Of a DNA stretch of 64,000 nucleotides, positions 18,059 through 28,152 are shown one piece after another. A program made the translations under genes and the position numbers. The notes beneath the pieces were generated by a model, which was given only the letters and a program-made list of their open reading frames with translations, was not told the DNA's origin and searched no databases. The stretch spans positions 36,268 through 100,267 of the forward strand of contig JACOUQ010000027.1 of the NCBI GenBank assembly GCA_016177775.1. Direction: 5' to 3'. Each line of letters starts with the position of its first letter. The stretch's first letter is position 1. The DNA comes from Geobacter sp. (lineage in GTDB: Bacteria; Desulfobacterota; Desulfuromonadia; Geobacterales; Geobacteraceae).

Positions 18059-18306
18059 TTGTGCTTCCCCGCTTCGATCATGATTGCCCGTTCCATATCT
18101 TCAAGGGAAAGTGGTTTCCCCTTGTAGACTGACGGGGCGCCGGGGGGTTCCAGTTCGGTTGGCGGAAAGACCCTGGTCGGCTTGATGATCAGTTCGGCCC
18201 CCCGGTCGATGATGACGAATTCCGTCCCAGCCTCCCAGTGGTGCCGGTCGCGGATCGATTTGGGAAGTATGAATTGTCCTTTGCTCGACAGTTTGACGGT
18301 TTCCAT
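18055..18306 (-). CDS. vapB: AbrB/MazE-type antitoxin partner of VapC
   Basis: This 83-residue protein begins with a swapped-hairpin AbrB DNA-binding domain (VKLSSKGQFILPKSIRDR). Its C-terminal tail should block the toxin. I start at the ATG at 18306, which has AAGGA eight bases upstream. The longer open frame to 18555 would extend into the hydrogenase large-subunit gene. An ATGA overlap with vapC shows the usual coupling. The pair reads away from, and lies just upstream of, the hydrogenase alpha gene. Confidence 0.87.
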   Translation of the reverse strand: METVKLSSKGQFILPKSIRDRHHWEAGTEFVIIDRGAELIIKPTRVFPPTELEPPGAPSVYKGKPLSLEDMERAIMIEAGKHK

Positions 18307-18399
18307 GGAAATCATCCTTACGGTAAGAAATTTGTAAGAATTGTATCGCATGCTGCCGATACTTGCAAGCAAAACATAAGAACGACAAAGGCTGCCAAC

Positions 18400-19701
18400 A
18401 TGTCCGAGCAAATTGAAATCTCCCCCCTCACCCGCGTTGAGGGGCATGGCAAGGTTACCGTCCATCTGGACAACGGGCAGGTGGAGAAGGTCACTCTCTC
18501 CCTCTTCGAGTCCCCCCGGCTGTTCGAGGCGCTCCTGGTGGGAAAGAGCTTTCACGAGGTACCGGAAATCATCTGCCGTATCTGCTCACTCTGCTCCACG
18601 GTCCACCGGGTCTGCTCCCTTATGGCTGTGGAAAAGGCCCTCGGAATTGAAGTGTCCAAGCAGACCAGGCTTTACCGGGAACTGATCCTGTACGGCGGCC
18701 ATATCCAGAGCCACGCCCTACATCTTTTCTGCCTCGCCCTCCCCGATTACCTCGATGCGCAAGGCTTTGCCGATCTGGCGGCCAAGGCCCCGGAAGAGCT
18801 GAAGATGGGGCTGAGGATCAAGGCAGCGGGGAACCTGATCCAGGAGAGAGTAGGCGGAAGGCTTATTCATCCGGTCACCCTCATCCCTGGCGGAATGGGA
18901 AAACCGCTCGACAGGGATGGGCTGCTGGAGCTGAAGGAGACACTGGAAGCGGTGCTGCCCGATGCGACGAATACCTTCGAGCTTTTCTCAACCCTCCCCT
19001 CAGCGCCAACCTCCCTTCCCACTGCCCGCTTCATGGCTGTCATGTCCGACGAGGCCCCTATGCTCATTGGCGAACGGCTTGAGACCTCCGACGGGACAGC
19101 CTTTCAAGCAGAAGAATATCGGGAGAGACTGCGCGAGGATGTCTGCGAAGGCAACAACGCAAAGATAAGCCTTCTGGACGGAGAGCCCGTAACCGTCGGC
19201 GCCCTGGCACGCCTAAACATGGGGACATGGCTGTCACAGGAAGCCTCGCAGTCTTTCCTGGAATCGAAGGAGAAAATCATCGGCGCAGACATCCGCGCCA
19301 ACAGCTTCTCCCAGGCCATCGAGCTGATCCACGCGGTGGAGCGTTCCCTGCAGCTAATCGACTCACTCCTCTCCGCCGGGATAAAGAAGGAGAAGCCCCC
19401 CGCCATAGCCCCGAGAAAAGGGAAAGGAACCGCCTCAATCGAGGCGCCACGCGGTACCCTCATTCACAGCTACAGCTTCGACGGGCGCGGACTCTGCACC
19501 GAAGCGGATATCATCACCCCCACGGCCATCAACCAGGCCGCCATGGAGCGCGATCTTCTCCACTATGCCCGTGCCCTGGAAGGGGCGGGCGAGGAAATTA
19601 TGAAACTGGAACTGGAAAAGCTGGTCCGTGCCTACGACCCGTGCATTTCCTGCGCAGTGCACGTTATTTCGACACATTCACAAAAGAGAATATCGCCTTG
19701 A
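18400..19701 (+). CDS. NAD(P)-linked [NiFe] hydrogenase, alpha (large, NiFe) subunit
   Basis: The 433-residue catalytic subunit carries both cysteine pairs that bind the NiFe centre: CRICSLCSTVH near residues 62-72 and DPCISCAVH near the C terminus. It also has the N-terminal ISPLTRVEGHGKV motif of NiFe large subunits. Twelve residues follow the second motif and would be removed by a maturation protease. No such protease or hyp gene is in the window. I start at 18400 because homology to large subunits begins there; upstream codons overlap vapB. In known group 3b operons this gene directly follows the delta gene, whereas here 8.7 kb intervene. It may need its own promoter, which I could not identify. 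Confidence 0.92.
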   Translation: MSEQIEISPLTRVEGHGKVTVHLDNGQVEKVTLSLFESPRLFEALLVGKSFHEVPEIICRICSLCSTVHRVCSLMAVEKALGIEVSKQTRLYRELILYGGHIQSHALHLFCLALPDYLDAQGFADLAAKAPEELKMGLRIKAAGNLIQERVGGRLIHPVTLIPGGMGKPLDRDGLLELKETLEAVLPDATNTFELFSTLPSAPTSLPTARFMAVMSDEAPMLIGERLETSDGTAFQAEEYRERLREDVCEGNNAKISLLDGEPVTVGALARLNMGTWLSQEASQSFLESKEKIIGADIRANSFSQAIELIHAVERSLQLIDSLLSAGIKKEKPPAIAPRKGKGTASIEAPRGTLIHSYSFDGRGLCTEADIITPTAINQAAMERDLLHYARALEGAGEEIMKLELEKLVRAYDPCISCAVHVISTHSQKRISP

Positions 19702-19784
19702 CCATCCCCAGTTGAGGGTATATGGTTAAGGCGCGCCGATCCTCCTCAGGCGGCATTCTTTTATTCCTGTAAAGGCCCAAATCC

Positions 19785-21422
19785 ATGCGCTTCAGACGCC
19801 CCACCAAATTGAGAATCTACGGCATCCTCCGGCTGTTCGTCCTGCTCGTCCTTTCGGTTCTCCTGGCCGGCTTCATCAACAGCAAGAATTACACATCCTA
19901 CTTCAACAAAATGATGTTCCGCCTCCACACGGACCGCCGCCTGACGCTGGAGGATACCGATATGCCGGAGCGGATCGCGGGACTCCTCCTGCGAAACGAT
20001 ACCGCCCGCCTCCAACAGATTCTGAACGGCTATTCCCAAATCATCGCCCTGGTGGTGACCGACTGCATATCTTTGGATAAGCTCTGCCCGGAGCAGAGGA
20101 TCCTCCACTCCACCAATCCGGCCCTGATCTGGAACAAGTCGATCAAGGTTGCAGATTTGAACCGCTACCCATTCGTGCCTCTCAGACAACCGTTGTCCCC
20201 GGCAACAAAGGCAATGCAGGAAAGGATACGGCAGATCAACCCCCTGCACCCGGTCGGCGGGAAGATCATCGGACGCGTATATGCGGTCCGCACCTTTCCG
20301 GCCAGCTTTGCCGAGGATTACAAGCTCTGGCTCCGGCATCCCTTCGAGGACAACGGCCCCTGGCGTTCCTACCTCGCTACCATGGTGGGGTGCCTGGCCA
20401 GCGGCTTCTCTGTCTGGCTTATCATGGAGCTTTTCCTGAAAATCCGCTTCATGGAGCGGCAGCGGGCGCGGGAGCGGGAATTGGAACTGATGTCCCGCGC
20501 CGACACTGCCCTCACGCAACTTGAAGAAAAGGAGACGCAGCTCAGGGCTCGCGAACAGGCGGCCAGTTGGCAAATGGAGTCCTACATCGGCAGGATCCGC
20601 AACCTTGAGCGCCAGCTGCGGGACAAGGAAGAGTACCGGGAGATCGCGGCCGGCATCATCATCGAGCTGGAGGAGGAAAAGGAGCGCCAGTCGGAGCTGT
20701 TCCGCCAGGAGATGGGGCGGACCAACCTGGAGCGGCAGAGCCTTCTTGATGAGTTGAAGAATTACCGCCTCAAGTCCGAGAGCGAACGGGAAACGGCCAC
20801 CATGGCTCTGGAAAAGGCCATTGCCCCGCAATTCGCCAATGTCTTCGAAAAGATGGTCCATGAGGCAGTGACCGGAAGTTCCAAGGGGCGCAAGGGGGAC
20901 TGGCTCGCGCTGCACCACTTCGACGTGGCGCTGGGAGAAGCTGGTAGCCAGTTCGTGGATTGCCTGGTCATAAGCCGCGAATGCCTGATGGTCATAGAGG
21001 CCAAATATTACGGCGGCACCCTGGAGGCGGAAGGTGACGTGGCCAACACCCGCTGGTTCAGCCGCAATCATGGTGCAAAAAAGAGCGAGATCAAGAGCAG
21101 CTGGGGTGACAACCCCTATCACCAGGTGCGGGAATACGCCACCACTCTCTTTTCCCTGATCCGGGAGCGCAGCCCCTGGAAGCTCCACGCCTACGGAATC
21201 ATTGTCTTTCCGGCCGGCGCTGACATCACGGCCATTGGCGACAAACTGGGGAAATACTACAGAATCACCACACTGGACCGGCTGGTCGCCACCCTCGATC
21301 ATATCGAGGCGGAAGCGCGCCGCGAAAACATCCACACCAGGCGACCCACCCCTGAGCAAGTGGAGGAGCTCATTCGTGGCCGCAACATGGGGAAACTGCT
21401 GCGGTTGAAGGGGACGGTTTGA
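19785..21422 (+). CDS. Membrane-anchored NERD-domain protein
   Basis: The protein (545 aa) has an N-terminal membrane helix (about 13-32), an extracytoplasmic region of about 165 residues that resembles a sensor domain, a second helix (about 196-220), then a long coiled coil (about 222-340) and a C-terminal NERD nuclease-related domain (about 350-475). The NERD core is visible as FVDCLVISRECLMVIEAK, with acidic and lysine residues like the D-ExK nuclease pattern. NERD proteins are often linked to DNA processing or mobile elements. It overlaps the next gene by the sequence TGATG. The role is not known; a signal-gated nuclease at the membrane is a speculation from domain order. Confidence 0.8.
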   Translation: MRFRRPTKLRIYGILRLFVLLVLSVLLAGFINSKNYTSYFNKMMFRLHTDRRLTLEDTDMPERIAGLLLRNDTARLQQILNGYSQIIALVVTDCISLDKLCPEQRILHSTNPALIWNKSIKVADLNRYPFVPLRQPLSPATKAMQERIRQINPLHPVGGKIIGRVYAVRTFPASFAEDYKLWLRHPFEDNGPWRSYLATMVGCLASGFSVWLIMELFLKIRFMERQRARERELELMSRADTALTQLEEKETQLRAREQAASWQMESYIGRIRNLERQLRDKEEYREIAAGIIIELEEEKERQSELFRQEMGRTNLERQSLLDELKNYRLKSESERETATMALEKAIAPQFANVFEKMVHEAVTGSSKGRKGDWLALHHFDVALGEAGSQFVDCLVISRECLMVIEAKYYGGTLEAEGDVANTRWFSRNHGAKKSEIKSSWGDNPYHQVREYATTLFSLIRERSPWKLHAYGIIVFPAGADITAIGDKLGKYYRITTLDRLVATLDHIEAEARRENIHTRRPTPEQVEELIRGRNMGKLLRLKGTV

Positions 21423-22111
21423 TGTTATTCATCATCCAGAACGACCCGGAAGTCCCTGCCGGCACATACGGCGCATACATTGAAGATCGCGGGATACCCT
21501 GCAGCCTCGTCCGCCCCTATCTCGGAGAGCCGCTTCCTTCTCCGGATCAGGTATCGGCTGCCATCGTCCTGGGCGGAGCCATGGGGGTCCATGAGATCGA
21601 CAAGCATCCGTTTCTTGGGGACCTAAAGAGATTCATCCGGGAGACAGTGAACCGGAAAACGCCGTTCTTCGGCATTTGCCTCGGCGGGCAGCTCCTGGCG
21701 GACGTGCTCGGCGCACAGGTGATCGCCGGTTCACCTTGCGGCGAAAAAGGTACGCTGGATGTGCAACTTACCGAGACAGGCAAACATGACCCTCTTTTCA
21801 ACGGCATCGCCCAAAGTTTCGTCACCTTCCAATGGCACAACGACAGCTTCGAGATTCCCGAGGGAGGGCTCCTGCTCGCCTCTTCCCAAGCCTGTCCAAA
21901 CCAGGCTTTCCGATTTGGAAATAACGCCTACGCTACCCAGTTCCACCCGGAAGTGAACCGGACCATAGTTGAGATCTGGGCCAAATGGACCGAGGAAACG
22001 GCGCCCCATCTGGAAAGCTACCTCAGGGAATTCGACCTTGCATCCCCTCTTTACGAAAAAGCATCCCGAAAAATCCTCGCCAATTTCCTTGCGATAGCAA
22101 AACTCGCCTGA
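21422..22111 (+). CDS. Class I glutamine amidotransferase-like protein
   Basis: This 229-residue protein has the class I glutamine amidotransferase triad: nucleophile Cys in FGICLGGQLLAD and His-x-Glu in TQFHPEV. It resembles stand-alone GMP-synthase-like amidotransferases that act on small gamma-glutamyl compounds. The ATG at 21422 overlaps the stop of the NERD gene and has an AGGGGA site upstream. An in-frame TTG one codon earlier is less likely. No synthetase partner is adjacent. Confidence 0.85.
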   Translation: MLFIIQNDPEVPAGTYGAYIEDRGIPCSLVRPYLGEPLPSPDQVSAAIVLGGAMGVHEIDKHPFLGDLKRFIRETVNRKTPFFGICLGGQLLADVLGAQVIAGSPCGEKGTLDVQLTETGKHDPLFNGIAQSFVTFQWHNDSFEIPEGGLLLASSQACPNQAFRFGNNAYATQFHPEVNRTIVEIWAKWTEETAPHLESYLREFDLASPLYEKASRKILANFLAIAKLA

Positions 22112-22124
22112 TATAACCGGAGTC

Positions 22125-23273
22125 ATGCGCAACCATTTGAACCTGCTGCGGGAATTCTCCGTCCCCCTCATATTGGGCGTGGTTACGGCGCTCTTCTGGG
22201 GAAACCTCGATCCGGAAGGGTACCGCCATTTCAATTATGACCCGGTTCTCGGGCCATTCAGCTTCCACTTTCTCACCAACGACATCTTCATGGCCCTGTT
22301 CTTCGGCATCGCCGCGGTGGAGATCTCCCAGAGCTGCCTGCCGGGAGGAGACCTCCACCCGCTGAAAACAGCCATAAACCCGCTTCTTGCCACCCTCGGC
22401 GGAGTGCTCGGCCCGATCCTCTGCTATTTAGGGCTGAACGCCATGCTCGGCGCGCCTGAACTTTCCCGCGGTTGGGGGATTCCGACCGCCACCGACATCG
22501 CCTTCGCCTGGCTGGTCGCACGGTTAGTGTTCGGCGCCGGCCACCCTGCCATCTCCTTCCTCCTGCTCCTGGCCATCGCTGACGACGCCATTGGCCTGAT
22601 CATCATTGCCCTCTTTTATACCGATCCGACGACTCCGGTGCATCCCGCTTGGCTCCTTCTCACCGGCCTCGGCATGTCTGCTGCCTACATCCTGCGCAGA
22701 TACGGGATGAAAAACTACTGGCCCTACCTCATTGCCGGCGGGATACCGAGCTGGATCGGACTACACGAGGCCCACCTCCATCCGGCCCTGGCCCTGGTCT
22801 TCATCATCCCGTTCCTCCCCTCCCGGCCGAAAGAGGAAATGCACATATTCGAGCAAGACCCGGTCGACAAGTCGCCCCTTGCCAGGTTCGAGCATGAATG
22901 GAAGGTAACCGTGGATTTCGGCCTCTTCATGTTCGGCCTGGTCAATGCCGGAGTTTCCCTCGCAGCCATGGGAACTGCCACATGGCTGGTCCTCGCTTCG
23001 CTCATCGTCGGCAAGACCGCCGGAATCTCCATTCTGGCACTTCTCGCCGTACGGCTCGGCTACCCCCTGCCTGAAAACATGACCGCCAAAGACCTCTTCG
23101 TGGCTGCCATGATTTCCGGCATCGGCTTTACCGTGGCCCTGTTCGTGGCCAACGAGGCATTCACCGACCCGGCAATACAGGGGGCGGCCAAGATGGGAGC
23201 TATGCTGAGCTGTCTCGCCGCGCCGCTGGCATTCGCCGCCAGCAGGCTGCTCGGAGCGGCAAAGGCAAAATGA
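22125..23273 (+). CDS. nhaA: Na+/H+ antiporter NhaA
   Basis: The 382-residue inner-membrane antiporter exchanges Na+ for H+ and supports pH and salt tolerance. The ion-binding pair is present in LLLAIADDAIGLIIIALFY, and the protein has roughly 11-12 hydrophobic helices. Other family motifs are GIPTATDIAFAWLVAR and GIGFTVALFVANEAF. Length fits the family. It starts 13 bases after the amidotransferase gene and may be co-transcribed with it. Confidence 0.95.
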   Translation: MRNHLNLLREFSVPLILGVVTALFWGNLDPEGYRHFNYDPVLGPFSFHFLTNDIFMALFFGIAAVEISQSCLPGGDLHPLKTAINPLLATLGGVLGPILCYLGLNAMLGAPELSRGWGIPTATDIAFAWLVARLVFGAGHPAISFLLLLAIADDAIGLIIIALFYTDPTTPVHPAWLLLTGLGMSAAYILRRYGMKNYWPYLIAGGIPSWIGLHEAHLHPALALVFIIPFLPSRPKEEMHIFEQDPVDKSPLARFEHEWKVTVDFGLFMFGLVNAGVSLAAMGTATWLVLASLIVGKTAGISILALLAVRLGYPLPENMTAKDLFVAAMISGIGFTVALFVANEAFTDPAIQGAAKMGAMLSCLAAPLAFAASRLLGAAKAK

Positions 23274-23371
23274 TTCGTCCTCTGACCAAAACTTAGGCAA
23301 TTGCATTCTATTCAGGCGTCACCCGCCCCCCTCTTTCCTCAAAATGCCAGCAATTTCAGTAGCTTTAATAT

Positions 23372-23388
23372 TGGCACGGTCAATGCTA
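23372..23388 (+). promoter_or_regulatory. Sigma-54 promoter of nifH
   Basis: TGGCACGGTCAATGCTA has the GG and GC doublets separated by exactly ten bases, as sigma-54 RNA polymerase requires. Transcription should start about 12 bases after the GC, near 23399, leaving a leader of about 180 bases before nifH. Confidence 0.88.
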
Positions 23389-23411
23389 TATTAGTTTCAA
23401 AATCGAATTAA

Positions 23412-23429
23412 GAATACGATGTGGTATTC
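23412..23429 (+). promoter_or_regulatory. Leader hairpin with six-base loop, nifH
   Basis: GAATAC and GTATTC pair around the six-base loop GATGTG early in the nifH leader. ANTAR-type antiterminators bind hairpins with hexanucleotide loops having G at position 4, which fits; the usual A at position 1 does not. Confidence 0.4.
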
Positions 23430-23476
23430 GCAAATATAATTTTGGCCTGGTCGGGAATAACCCGGTGCAGGCCTGA

Positions 23477-24448
<972 letters not shown>

Positions 24449-24452
24449 GGCA

Positions 24453-24590
24453 GGCAAAAGGCGAAGGGCAAATGGCAAAAGGGATTGTTTTGCTCCTCGC
24501 CTTCTGTGAATTATTCAACAAAATACGTGTGGCAGAGGCCAAGTGTTGTCAGGGTTTTCCTTTAGCCCTTAGCCTTTTGCCCTTTGCCAA
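24453..24590. repeat. Imperfect inverted repeat in nifH-nifD spacer
   Basis: Purine-rich arms of the type GGCAAAAGGCGAAGGGC (24453-24483) and complementary arms CCTTTTGCCCTTTGCC (24559-24588) flank a central AT-rich segment. The whole spacer between nifH and nifD is taken up by this element. Confidence 0.6.
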
Positions 24591-24602
24591 AGGAGCATTT
24601 TC

Positions 24603-26048
24603 ATGTCCCATGCGATAAAGACAATAGAAGGCATCACCAAAGAGTCGACCCAGGAGATGATCGACAAGTCCCTGGAGGTCTATAGCGAGAAGGCGAAAAA
24701 GAAGCGTGCACCGCACCTCGCCCCCAACGATCAGGCTTCCGGCTCCGCCTGCGTGAAATCCAACAGAAAGACCGTCCCCGGCGTGATGAGCGCCCGCGGC
24801 TGCGCCTATGCCGGCGCCAAAGGGGTTGTTTGGGGCCCGATCCGCGACATGGTCCACGTTTCCCACGGCCCGGTCGGCTGCGGCTGGTACTCCTGGGGAA
24901 CCCGGCGTAACCTTATGAGCGGCACCACCGGCGTTGACAGCTTCGCCATGCAGTTCACCTCCGACTTTCAGGAAAAAGACATCGTCTACGGCGGCGACAA
25001 GAAGCTGAAGACGCTGCTCCAGGAAGCGAAGGAGCTGTTCCCGCTCGCCAAGGGGATCTCGGTCCTCTCCGAGTGCCCGGTAGGACTCATCGGCGACGAC
25101 ATCAACTCAGTCGCCAAGACCTCCAGCAAGGAACTCGATATCCCGATCATCCCCTGCAACTGCGAGGGTTTCCGCGGCGTCTCCCAGTCCCTCGGCCACC
25201 ACATCTCCAACGACACCATCCGTGACTACATCATCGAAACCCGCGAATTCCCCGAGCCGATCGGTCCGTACGACATCGCCCTCATCGGCGAGTACAACAT
25301 CGGTGGCGACGCCTGGTCGACCAAACCGCTCCTCGAAGAGTGCGGCCTGAACGTAAAGTCGGTCTGGACCGGCGACGGCGAGATGGAGAAGATTGCAGCC
25401 ACCCACCAGGTGAAGCTCAACGTCATCCACTGCTACCGTTCCATGAACTATATGTGCAAGGTAATGGAAGAGAAGTACGGGATTCCCTGGATCGAGCTCA
25501 ACTTCTTCGGCCCGACCAAGATCAAGGAGAGCCTGCGCAAGCTTGCCGAGCTGTTCGACGACAGCATCAAGGAGAAGGTGGAAGCGGTCATCGCCAAGTA
25601 CGACCCGATCATGCAGGCGGTGATCGAAGAGTACAAGCCGCGCCTGGAAGGCAAGAAGGTAATGCTCTATGTCGGCGGCCTGCGCCCCCGTCACACCATC
25701 AACGCCTACGAGGACCTCGGGATGAGCTGTGTCGGTTCCGGCTACGAGTTCGCCCACGGCGACGACTATGACAGGACCTCCGTCGAGATGCCCGAAGCAA
25801 CCGTGGTCTACGACGACGTCTCCGAGTACGAATTCGAGCAGTTCGCCGACACCCTGAAGCCCGACCTGATCGGCAGCGGCATCAAGGAAAAATACCTCTT
25901 CCAGAAGATGGGGATACCTTTCCGCCAGATGCACAGCTGGGACTACTCCGGTCCGTACCACGGCTACTTGGGGTTCCCGACCTTTGCCAAAGACGTGGAT
26001 ATGGCTATAAACAGTCCGACCTGGTCGCTGGTCAAGGCACCGTTCTGA
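24603..26048 (+). CDS. nifD: Nitrogenase MoFe protein alpha chain
   Basis: This 481-residue subunit holds FeMo-cofactor, where N2 is reduced. P-cluster cysteines are seen in [20 protein letters not shown] and [12 protein letters not shown]. FeMo-cofactor ligands are the Cys in HCYRSMNYM and the His in [12 protein letters not shown]. Length and motifs point to the molybdenum enzyme rather than the V or Fe-only forms. An AAAGGAG site precedes the ATG. nifK follows after a spacer containing a dispersed repeat. Confidence 0.98.
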   Translation: MSHAIKTIEGITKESTQEMIDKSLEVYSEKAKKKRAPHLAPNDQASGSACVKSNRKTVPGVMSARGCAYAGAKGVVWGPIRDMVHVSHGPVGCGWYSWGTRRNLMSGTTGVDSFAMQFTSDFQEKDIVYGGDKKLKTLLQEAKELFPLAKGISVLSECPVGLIGDDINSVAKTSSKELDIPIIPCNCEGFRGVSQSLGHHISNDTIRDYIIETREFPEPIGPYDIALIGEYNIGGDAWSTKPLLEECGLNVKSVWTGDGEMEKIAATHQVKLNVIHCYRSMNYMCKVMEEKYGIPWIELNFFGPTKIKESLRKLAELFDDSIKEKVEAVIAKYDPIMQAVIEEYKPRLEGKKVMLYVGGLRPRHTINAYEDLGMSCVGSGYEFAHGDDYDRTSVEMPEATVVYDDVSEYEFEQFADTLKPDLIGSGIKEKYLFQKMGIPFRQMHSWDYSGPYHGYLGFPTFAKDVDMAINSPTWSLVKAPF

Positions 26049-26049
26049 T

Positions 26050-26126
26050 ACCACCCCCCTTCCCCCTCCTGATTCAGGAGGGGGTGATTAAGTCCCCCTC
26101 CTAGTTTAGGAGGGGCTAGGGGTGGT
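26050..26126. repeat. ACCACCCCC inverted repeat (copy 2), in nifD-nifK spacer
   Basis: It has the same design as 5279-5353: outer arms ACCACCCCC/GGGGTGGT and inner hairpins built from CCCCTCCT and AGGAGGGG. It sits inside the nifDK transcript and could form strong RNA structure between the two genes. Confidence 0.78.
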
Positions 26127-26187
26127 AGAGTTTAAAAATAATAAATCTACCGTGGGACGGATGAGTCCCCGGAGAGGAGATATACAA

Positions 26188-27657
26188 ATGGCTAACAACC
26201 TAGGACTTGCAGTAAAACCGGTGACCGAGACCCCGGAAGCAGAGATCAAGCGGGTCGCTGAGTGGATCAACACCGAAGAGTACAAGGAAAAGAACTTCGC
26301 CCGCACCTCGCTGGTCATCAACCCGGCCCACGCCTGCCAGCCTCTTGGTGCTGAACTGGCGGCCCACGGCTTCGAAGGGACCCTCCCCTTCGTGCATGGC
26401 TCACAGGGTTGTACATCCTACTTCCGCTCCACCTTCAACCGTCACTTCCGTGAGCCCGCTCCGGCGGCTTCCTCATCCATGACCGAAGACGGGGCGGTGT
26501 TCGGCGGCCAGAACAACCTGCACGAGGGCCTGGAGAACGCCTACACCATCTACAAGCCGAAGATGATCGCGGTCTTCACCTCCTGCATGCCTGAGATCAT
26601 AGGCGACGACCTGACCGCATTCATCAAGAACGCCAAGCAGAAGGAGTGCGTTCCGGCAGACTTCCCGACCCCCTACGCCAACACCCCGAGCTTCAACGGC
26701 TGCCACATCCACGGCTACGACGCCATGCTCCTCTCCATCCTTCAGACCCTGACCACCGGGAAGCAGGTGGAAGGGCGCTGCACCGGCAAGCTGAACCTGA
26801 TCGCCGGCTTTGACGCCAATACCGGCAACTACCGGGAGTACAAGCGGATTCTGGAAGCCTTCGGCATCCCCTACACCTTCCTGGCCGACATCTCCGAGAC
26901 CTTCGACTCACCGCTGGACGGCCACTACAAAATCTACCCGGGCGGCACCAAGCTGGACGACGCAGCCGACTCCATCAACGGCAAGGCAACCCTGGCGCTC
27001 GGCACCTACTCCACAGCCAAGACCTTCACCTGGATCAAGGACAACTACTCCGGCAAGCATGTCTCCATGCCGGTACCGTTCGGCATTGCCAAAACCGACG
27101 CCCTGCTCATGAAGATCTCCGAGCTCTTCGGCAAGCCGGTACCCGAGTCTCTGAAGGCTGAGCGCGGCCGGGCCATTGACCTCATGACCGACGCCCACCA
27201 GTACATCCACGGCAAGAAGTTCGCCGTGTACGGAGACCCCGACTACCTGCTGGGCTACGTCTCCTTCCTGCTGGAAATGGGCGCCAGGCCGCACCACATC
27301 ATGTGCAGCAAGGGGACCAAGAAGCTGGAGAAGGAACTCCAGGCGCTCCTCGACGCCTCCATGTACGGCAAGGATTGCAATATCTACATGAACAAGGACC
27401 TCTGGCACATGCGGAGCCTGGTCGTGACCGACCCGGTGGACGCCATGATCGGAGACTCCCACGGCAAGTTCGCGGCCCGGGACGCCAAAATCCCGTTGTT
27501 CCGCTTCGGCTTCCCGATCTTCGACCGCGTCAACCTCCACCGCGTGCCGCTGATCGGTTACCAGGGGACGATAAACATGCTCTCCACGATCTGCAACAAG
27601 TTCATCGACATCACGGATGAGACTTGCGATAACAGGCATTTCGAGCTGATGAGGTAA
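26188..27657 (+). CDS. nifK: Nitrogenase MoFe protein beta chain
   Basis: The 489-residue beta subunit completes the alpha2-beta2 MoFe protein and shares the P-cluster. Cysteine ligands are present in AHACQPLGAE, HGSQGCTSYFR and FTSCMPEIIGDD. The chosen ATG follows GGAGAGGAGA. A longer open frame starts inside the upstream repeat and is not used. Stoichiometric expression with NifD is expected despite the structured spacer. Confidence 0.98.
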   Translation: MANNLGLAVKPVTETPEAEIKRVAEWINTEEYKEKNFARTSLVINPAHACQPLGAELAAHGFEGTLPFVHGSQGCTSYFRSTFNRHFREPAPAASSSMTEDGAVFGGQNNLHEGLENAYTIYKPKMIAVFTSCMPEIIGDDLTAFIKNAKQKECVPADFPTPYANTPSFNGCHIHGYDAMLLSILQTLTTGKQVEGRCTGKLNLIAGFDANTGNYREYKRILEAFGIPYTFLADISETFDSPLDGHYKIYPGGTKLDDAADSINGKATLALGTYSTAKTFTWIKDNYSGKHVSMPVPFGIAKTDALLMKISELFGKPVPESLKAERGRAIDLMTDAHQYIHGKKFAVYGDPDYLLGYVSFLLEMGARPHHIMCSKGTKKLEKELQALLDASMYGKDCNIYMNKDLWHMRSLVVTDPVDAMIGDSHGKFAARDAKIPLFRFGFPIFDRVNLHRVPLIGYQGTINMLSTICNKFIDITDETCDNRHFELMR

Positions 27658-27663
27658 AAAGGC

Positions 27664-27695
27664 AGGGACCGGGGACCAGGAACGGGGGACCGGGA
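27664..27695. repeat. GGGGAC-type repeat after nifK
   Basis: Tandem GGGACCGGGGACC-like units, related to the repeat translated in sucB. Confidence 0.65.
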
Positions 27696-27712
27696 AAACC
27701 TTGCTGTAGCAC

Positions 27713-27753
27713 AAAAAGGGACACTTCCGAAATTGGGAAGTGTCCCTTTTTTA
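27713..27753 (+). terminator. Terminator of nifHDK
   Basis: A hairpin of GGGACACTTCC and GGAAGTGTCCC flanked by A-run and T-run ends the nifHDK unit. A closely similar hairpin ends the efflux operon at 37796. Confidence 0.88.
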
Positions 27754-27782
27754 CTGTTCCCTTGAGGGATTTACTCGTCGGG

Positions 27783-28070
27783 TCAATCCTCTTCAACCTT
27801 TATCGTTCGTAGCCGACCCGTGCCAGCCAGCGCTTGAAAGGCTCCGCCTTGGGGGAGGGAATGGACTGGGATGATGCGCAGAAGACCTTCGGCATGGGAG
27901 CAGTCAGTTTCCCGCAATTTACCATCCGGTGCTTCAAGTTTGAACTGTCGACAAATTGTCGACAGTTCAATTCCGCTGATTTTTTCCCTTTGCTTTATGC
28001 GATACCAATAATCCCTCGGATTAGGGCTGTCGGTTAACCCATTGAAATCGTGGCTGCCCGATAGAGTCAT
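27783..28070 (-). pseudogene. Remnant of a BRO-N/DinD-like gene
   Basis: The translated piece contains TDSPNPRDYWYRIKQRE and SGIELSTICRQFKL, which look like the conserved part of BRO-N/DinD (phage antirepressor-like, DNA-damage-inducible) proteins. After LLRII the reading frame shifts by one base: the neighbouring frame gives QSIPSPKAEPFKRWLARVGY, the expected continuation, and the original frame resumes at IKVEED. Both the N-terminal part and the C-terminal half are missing. It is a decayed, probably prophage- or island-derived gene between nifK and a TetR gene. Confidence 0.65.
27940..27970. repeat. Perfect 31-base palindrome
   Basis: Two 15-base arms (TTGAACTGTCGACAA and its exact complement) meet around one base. 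It lies inside the DinD-like remnant, coding for the LSTICRQF segment in the ancestral frame. Confidence 0.85.
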
Positions 28071-28127
28071 TGGGGCATGACAAACCGAATTTGCGAGCGC
28101 ATCAACTATTAATCTGCTTGACAGTAG

Positions 28128-28142
28128 TAGACGACCGGTCTA
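28128..28142. promoter_or_regulatory. Operator of TetR regulator, copy 1
   Basis: TAGACGACCGGTCTA is an imperfect palindrome 10 bases before the tetR start. A nearly identical site stands between tetR and the acuI-like gene. Confidence 0.75.
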
Positions 28143-28152
28143 GTATTTGCTA

